DNA of 35,170 nt. Origin: Zancudomyces culisetae (lineage: Eukaryota; Kickxellomycota; Harpellomycetes; Harpellales; Legeriomycetaceae). The stretch spans positions 1-35,170 of the forward strand of contig LSSK01000891.1 in the NCBI GenBank assembly GCA_001969505.1. The letters are read 5' to 3'. Shown piece by piece: positions 30,080 to 35,170 of this stretch (positions are counted from its first letter, which is position 1; each line of letters begins with the position of its first letter). The notes under the pieces were generated by a model, which was not told the origin of the DNA, made no database searches, and saw only the letters and a list, made by a program, of their open reading frames with translations. The translations under genes and the position numbers were made by a program.

Positions 30080-30601
30080 CTCAGAAAAAAAAAAAGCCAG
30101 CCTAAAAAAAGTTTTTTTTATGTTTTTTCTGCTTTGTCTCGCTATTTTTTTATTTTTTTCATTCTTTTTATCATTTCCTCAAATTTTTGTTATCCGTTCA
30201 AAAAAATAAAAAATAAAAAAAATAATAGGCTCAATCTATCAGCAAAAAAAAAAATCCCTGTATCAGTAAATAGAAATTCAGTTTTTTGCACATTAAAAAC
30301 TTGGTTGAAATTATCAATTTTAACTTTTGCTAGTTGCAAAAAAAGATAAAACATCTAGGCTCCACAATAAAGAATATTTTCCTATATCTTATTAATTGTT
30401 AAAAAGGTAACATTTAAAAATATATTCAAAATCAAGTGTTTTATACATTTAAAACTCTGACTTGGCACAGTCAAAAAGTGTAGATTCCAGCATTTTGATT
30501 CGATTGCAGCCCTATAAAATTCCAGATTATAACTTGCCATTCCATACAAATTTAATAGATTTTAACGAGATTAGTCATAAAAAGGAAAACATATAGATAA
30601 G

Positions 30602-32596
30602 ATGCAAAGACTATTTTCCAGAAGATTAAACAAGGTAAATATTCATAATCCACATTTAACTATTTATTTTTTTTCCTTCTCACCTCCAATCTGCGATCCA
30701 TTGGGCCACACTTAGTATTATGATCATGATTGAAAGAAATGATAAAATGAGCAAAGCTTAAATTTTGAATTTTCTTTAAAAGCATTCGAGAATACTGGGG
30801 TTTTGCTAGTTGGAGATGGCAGAAGAGAAATGTGAATGACTACTTGGAAAATGTTTCAGGTGGCTGGGACCCTTTTTCTATAATATTTTTCAATTTAGAT
30901 ATAAAAATCAATATTTGAGGATCAACACGAGAGGACTATGGCTAGGATGATCTATTTGAATTAGACTAGGCATTCAGATTGCTAATAACGATTAATTTAT
31001 TTTCAAAAAAAACAATAGGGATTGTTGTCCAACTTGAACAAGGTTACCAGATATTCCACACACTCAGGACCAAAGACACAAGTAACTACTCTTTCAAATG
31101 GATTTACAGTTGCAACTGAAACAGATCCTTCAGTCAAGACAGCAACAGTAGGAGTCTGGATCAATGCAGGAAGTCGATTGGAAAACGAGGCAAATAACGG
31201 CAGTGCACACTTTTTGGAACACATGGCCTTCAAGGTACGTATGCTATTCGCATAGTGAAATATAAGTTTAAAATAGTAGCGGGGATACAATAAACTAAAA
31301 ATTTAGTCAAAAATGCTAACAATACTGGTAATATTACATGAAATATCTAGGGAACCAAAGCAAGAGGACAACATGATATCGAGTTGGCCATCGAAAACAT
31401 GGGAGCACACTTGAATGCCTATACTTCACGCGAGCAGACAGTTTACTATGCCAAGGCCTTTGAGAAGAACGTTCCTGAATCTGTTGACATTTTGGCAGAT
31501 ATTTTGCAAAACTCAAGATTGGACGAAGGAGCTATTGAGCGTGAGAGAGATGTTATATTGAGAGAGCAACAAGAGGTTGAAAAAATCATGGAAGAGGTTG
31601 TGTTTGATCACCTCCATGCTACTGCCTTCCAGAGTAAGTTTATTTTCCTCATGATGATCGCTTTGTATCTTGTGTTTTTTTTTACAATGACTTACATGAT
31701 CAATAAATATAACAACAATAATAGACTCATCACTTGGATATACCATTTTGGGTCCAAGAGAAAACATCTTGTCAATCACCAAGAACGATTTGACTAAATA
31801 CATTGAAACCAACTACACCGCAGACCGCATGGTTCTTGTTGGCGCTGGTTCCGTCAAACACGATGAACTTGTCAAACTCGCTGAGGCTAAGTTTGGTGGC
31901 TTGAAGCCAAGCAACCCACCATTCGCTTTGCAAACCACAAGAGCCAAGCCACCTCGCTTCTGGGGATCCGAAGTCCGTGTCCGCAACGATGACATCCCAC
32001 AAGCCCATATTGCTCTTGCTGTCCAAGGTGTCTCATGGTCACACCCAGACTACTTCACCATGCTGGTTCTTCAATCCATTGTTGGAAACTGGGACAGAGC
32101 TTTGGGTGCTGCTGGAAACATCTCATCCAGACTCTCCCAAACCGTCTCCAAACACAACCTGGCCAACCAATACATGTCCTTCAACACCTCTTACAACGAC
32201 ACTGGTTTGTGGGGAATTTATATGGTTTCTGAGAACCTCACTCACCTCGACGATTTGGTTCACTTTACTCTTAAGGAATGGAGTCGCCTTGGCGTTTCTG
32301 TTTCTGAAGCTGAAATTGAACGTGCCAAGCAACAGCTCAAGACTTCTTTGTTGTTGAACTTGGACGGAACCACCGCTGTCGCTGAAGATATTGGCAGACA
32401 AATGTTGACTTACGGAAAACGTGTTGAGCCACGTGATATCGCTGCTGCTGTTGACCGCATCACCGTTAAGGATGTTCATCGTGTAGCCTCTGAAAGAATT
32501 TGGGACAATGAGCTCGCTGTAGTTGCTCTCGGAAGTGTCAATGGTGTACCAGACTATAACCGTGTCCGTTTCGGCATGTCCTTCATGCGTAGTTAA
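30602..32596 (+). CDS. MAS1: Mitochondrial processing peptidase beta subunit
   Basis: Four exons: 30602-30634 (33 nt, 11 codons), 31019-31234, 31351-31633 and 31725-32596, giving 467 aa (yeast Mas1 462). Introns 384, 116 and 91 nt. It is the catalytic subunit of the matrix peptidase that removes presequences from imported proteins. The inverted zinc motif HFLEH is at residues 75-79 and the third ligand Glu155 lies exactly 76 residues after His79. Other family signatures: [51 protein letters not shown], and the C-terminal [19 protein letters not shown]. The short first exon encodes a basic start [11 protein letters not shown], continuing into the presequence. Exon 4 uses many C-ending codons, unlike its neighbours, which suggests high expression. 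Confidence 0.97.
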
Positions 32597-34483
32597 ATTC
32601 TCTTTCCTATTACATTCACTATTATTACTATCCCTAAAATAAATTATTGGCTCATTTGATCTTGTCTTTTTTACTTTATTATTATTTTTTTGTTGAGAGA
32701 GTGTGGAGAGAGACAGAGAATATGTGTGTGGGGGGTGGGGGGATTCTAATAAGTACTCGGAGAAAATGTTCAACTTTAATTTTATTTTTTCTGATAGGAA
32801 AAAAAAACACCAACAATACTGACTGCGTTTGAGTTTCTGGTCTGTTGGGTTATGTAAATACCAAGATATTTAAGGGCTTGAATGTTGGGGTGCTTGGGTG
32901 CTTAAGAACATGTATTATTTTTACTCGTAATACAAGTATAGTTACTTTTCCTGCTTAAACAGAGTTCAGAGAGGAGGAAAGCGTGCGCCTGGGCCGCTGG
33001 GTGTTGATAGGAATGAAACTGACTACCGGCTGTGGGAGGGGGGGAGTTGAATCTTTTCCAAAATTGGCAAAAGTGAGGCCTGGTACACAAAAATAGAAAC
33101 TCTCATCCCACTTTATTTGCTTATAGTTCATTTCAACAGGATTCACACCAGTTTCGACAAATACCTTATCCTCGCACCCTTGAGCCCAAATACAACGACT
33201 CTAGGTATCAGTAAAAATAATAATAATAGGATTCTGGAACACCAATATGGTTTGCGCCCCCCACCGTTTGTATTGAGTGTTATGTTTCTCCACAGTTGCC
33301 AGCGTTTATAAACGGGATTTACTCACAACCTAAACTCGGGTACCCGAACCATGTTGTGTTTTACAGCATGTTATATAAATTTATGTTCATAGGTATACTT
33401 GGCGTACTTTTCCCAAAATAGATTCAGGTGCGCTAATATATCACTGAGTTCTAATTACGCAAAAAAACGCATGGTTATTTTCCTCTTTTTTCATTTCTGG
33501 GTATTTACGTAAGCGTATTTGAAAAAGATGATCCTACTTTTTATCCCAATTAGACAAAGCTTAAACATATGTGAATATCAAGTGATTTAAAGTAAATGGC
33601 ATTTTTGATATAGCAAATAAAAGCGGTTTATGTAATCGTTTAGTTTGTTATTACTATTGGCTAATAGAAGCTCCTATCACTGAGCGATATAAAAAAAATG
33701 AATATGAGTGGGGTTAGGGTTAGATTTGGTGAGTGTCTTCACTGTTGTATCCAATAATCCTCTTGCTTTTACTTCTTTTTTTTGGGATTACAGATACGAT
33801 TAGTGCCTTAACCATTATCATATGATAAATCGCCAATACTATTAGCTGTTAAATCCCGTTTACATATCCAGGAACTCAAACGCAAAACCTTTTAGTGCGA
33901 TTTCCTTTTAGGAAAGAAAAAGTAAATCAAACTTACGATTTGATTCATTTTATTAATTTGATTACATAATTCTCTATTTACAGATTTAAAAAAAAAAGGT
34001 ACACTCCCAATCATGTTGCGATTAACTTTCATTTCCCCTCTGTTGCTTTTTTTCTCACTTATAAAAGCTTCCTGACCAATTTAGTTTTGACCGACTCAGC
34101 TTTTTTTTAAAGAAAAAACAGTATACCTTCTTACGAATATTATAAAGGGGGGTACAAGTGGTAACTATACACCATTAGCCTCTAAGATCGATTACTTTTC
34201 AGCCTTTAGATTTTCTGATATTTATATTCATAAATATCAATATAACCTCCCCTTCACCCTACCTTTTATTTTTGGTTTATTACTGTTTTTATTATATTTA
34301 TGATAAATTAGATATTATCCCTAGGACCTGTTAGATATTATTAGCCAAAATATAATTATAAGAATCAAAAGAACAAATCCGATTCTATTGAAAATAACGA
34401 ACAGGAAAAACATAGAAACCTCAACCTAGAAAAAGAAAAGAAAGGAAAGCGACTTAAAACCAAAAACAAATAAAGAAAAAAAC
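32597..34483. other. Intergenic region between MAS1 and the secreted-protein gene
   Basis: 1.9 kb without a supportable gene. It holds a G-rich tract (GTGGGGGGTGGGGGG near 32728-32742), a locally GC-rich patch at about 32980-33050, a telomere-like GGGTTAGGGTTAG at 33711-33723, a TTTCCT/AGGAAA hairpin near 33900-33914, and two TATA elements (TATAAAAG 34060-34067; TATAAAGG 34141-34148) upstream of the next gene. Confidence 0.45.
34060..34148 (+). promoter_or_regulatory. Two TATA elements upstream of the secreted-protein gene
   Basis: TATAAAAG at 34060-34067 and TATAAAGG at 34141-34148 lie about 420 and 340 nt before the ATG at 34484. Either would imply a leader of roughly 300 nt or more, rich in A near the start codon. 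Position-based inference. Confidence 0.3.
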
Positions 34484-35170
34484 ATGAAACTCTCTACAGC
34501 AAAAGGAATCGGCGGTGTACTATCTGTCTTTTTGACTCTTACTTCAGCTCAACTAGACTGTGATAGTACCCAGAACTACTGCGATAGCGAAGGAAACGCT
34601 GTAAATTGCAACAAGAATGCACTCTCTGTCAACGCTTGTCCACAGGGCTTCCAATGCATGGTCATTGATCAGAAGGCTGTTTGCGTTGATTCAAAAGATC
34701 ACAACGACGCATCAAAAAATAGAAGAGATGGTGGTCTATATTTGAGACAGGGAACCGTAGGAACCCCAGCTTCTACTACTGCAAACGGTAAGCGTTTATT
34801 TCCATCATTGTCACTCTTGTATTTTTGTAGAACTTTGATCTATCTTTGCCAGAATTCATGACTCTAGTCAGCTGGTATAAATAGACAAACCATCAGCTTG
34901 AAAAGAACTCACAAATATGTCTAAAGCTACATATTTACTTAATACACTCAGGTTCGTATTAACACTTATCTTTAAAACTATAGACTCACAAGAACAAAAC
35001 GCTCCCAGATCAACACCACAAGCTGTAGTCACTCAAACAGTAACTGCTTCAGGCGCGCCTCCATCCAGCCCGGCACCATCCAGTCCAGCATCATCCAGCC
35101 CAGCGCCAAACACACCAACATCAGCATCCCGAACAACTTCGTCAGCTGATAACAACAACAACAACAACAA
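34484..35170 (+). CDS. Secreted six-cysteine, Ser/Thr/Pro/Asn-rich protein (partial, runs off the window)
   Basis: Two exons visible: 34484-34787 and 34984 to beyond 35170, with a 196-nt intron (GTAAGC...TATAG). A signal peptide (MKLSTAKGIGGVLSVFLTLT, cleavage probably after SA at 22) leads into a small module with six cysteines at 26, 33, 42, 52, 58 and 67. The spacing and the ending ACPQGFQC-(8)-C recall chitin-binding CBM19 modules, but I cannot confirm it. Then come a dibasic NRRDGG site and, in exon 2, a Ser/Pro/Ala-rich part encoded by 15-nt repeats (SSPAP units, about 35060-35110) and a poly-Asn run from AAC repeats. This architecture fits an O-glycosylated cell-wall or GPI-anchored protein; the C-terminus that would show an anchor is outside the window. 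Confidence 0.75.
35149..35170. repeat. AAC trinucleotide repeat at the window end
   Basis: In-frame (AAC)n encoding poly-Asn in the secreted protein; it runs to the last base, so its length is not known. Confidence 0.9.

Larger units (their letters stand above)
27278..30601. other. Long, mostly non-coding region between chitin synthase and MAS1
   Basis: 3.3 kb between two divergently transcribed genes. The left part is the chitin synthase upstream region with candidate control sites. At 29002-29030 are 9-nt tandem units (AATCTCGGC), and at 29492-29518 units of ATGGTATAT. A minus-strand frame at about 28970-29125 (MMDKMIWPNSEEKEHRLLQL) is broken by a TGA. One further doubtful minus-strand ORF is annotated at 29819-30079. 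The rest shows only AT-rich tracts. Confidence 0.45.

Overview
This is an AT-rich stretch of fungal nuclear DNA. The evidence is eukaryotic gene structure (short GT-AG introns, mostly 80-220 nt, many with a CTAAC/CTAAT-like branch site) together with fungus-typical products: a division-2 (class IV-like) chitin synthase, UDP-GlcNAc pyrophosphorylase, a plant-type (class II) DAHP synthase, an Rpc31-type RNA polymerase III subunit, and fungal versions of mitochondrial import and ribosome proteins. I cannot place the lineage more precisely from the sequence alone.

Layout, left to right. 1-1294: no gene seen. 1295-2719 (+): class II DAHP synthase. 2892-4060 (-): Get3 ATPase, three exons. 4867-6104 (-): Rpc31-like Pol III subunit, five exons. 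6573-9779 (+): COG1 Golgi tethering subunit, one exon. 9776-9925 (-): candidate 49-aa protein whose stop codon overlaps that of COG1. 10264-11319 (+): mitochondrial ribosomal protein bS18m, four exons. 11678-12061 (+): doubtful pyrimidine-rich ORF. 12114-12386 (-): Tim9. 13063-14508 (-): UDP-GlcNAc pyrophosphorylase. 14509-17237: long stretch without a confident gene. 17238-18708 (-): HAD phosphatase of the yeast YOR131C type, six exons, two of them tiny. 18764-18826: a 31-nt tRNA-like, A-tailed insert between 16-bp direct repeats. 19913-21436 (+): unrecognised low-complexity protein, three exons. 21587-22512 (-): roadblock/LC7 protein, three exons, its domain split by an Asn/Ser-rich insert. 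22985-24178 (+): unrecognised protein with a CxxC-x-C element. 24164-27277 (-): chitin synthase, its 3' end overlapping the preceding gene by 15 bp. 27278-30601: long, mostly non-coding. 30602-32596 (+): beta subunit of mitochondrial processing peptidase, four exons. 32597-34483: non-coding. 34484 to the window end (+): start of a secreted six-cysteine, Ser/Thr/Pro/Asn-rich protein, probably a cell-wall protein.

The content is mainly housekeeping, in mixed orientation, with no sign of a biosynthetic cluster, integrated virus or defence island. Functional themes recur: mitochondrial biogenesis (Tim9, Mas1, bS18m and possibly the HAD protein), membrane and secretory traffic (Get3, COG1, the roadblock protein), and cell-wall synthesis (UAP1 supplies the UDP-GlcNAc that chitin synthase uses). 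I saw no complete tRNA, rRNA, CRISPR array or intact transposon. I did not find a convincing undescribed multi-gene system. The most useful observations are the hidden third exon that completes the roadblock domain, the micro-exons of the HAD gene, the retroposition scar, the convergent coding overlaps and the small protein at the COG1 stop codon.
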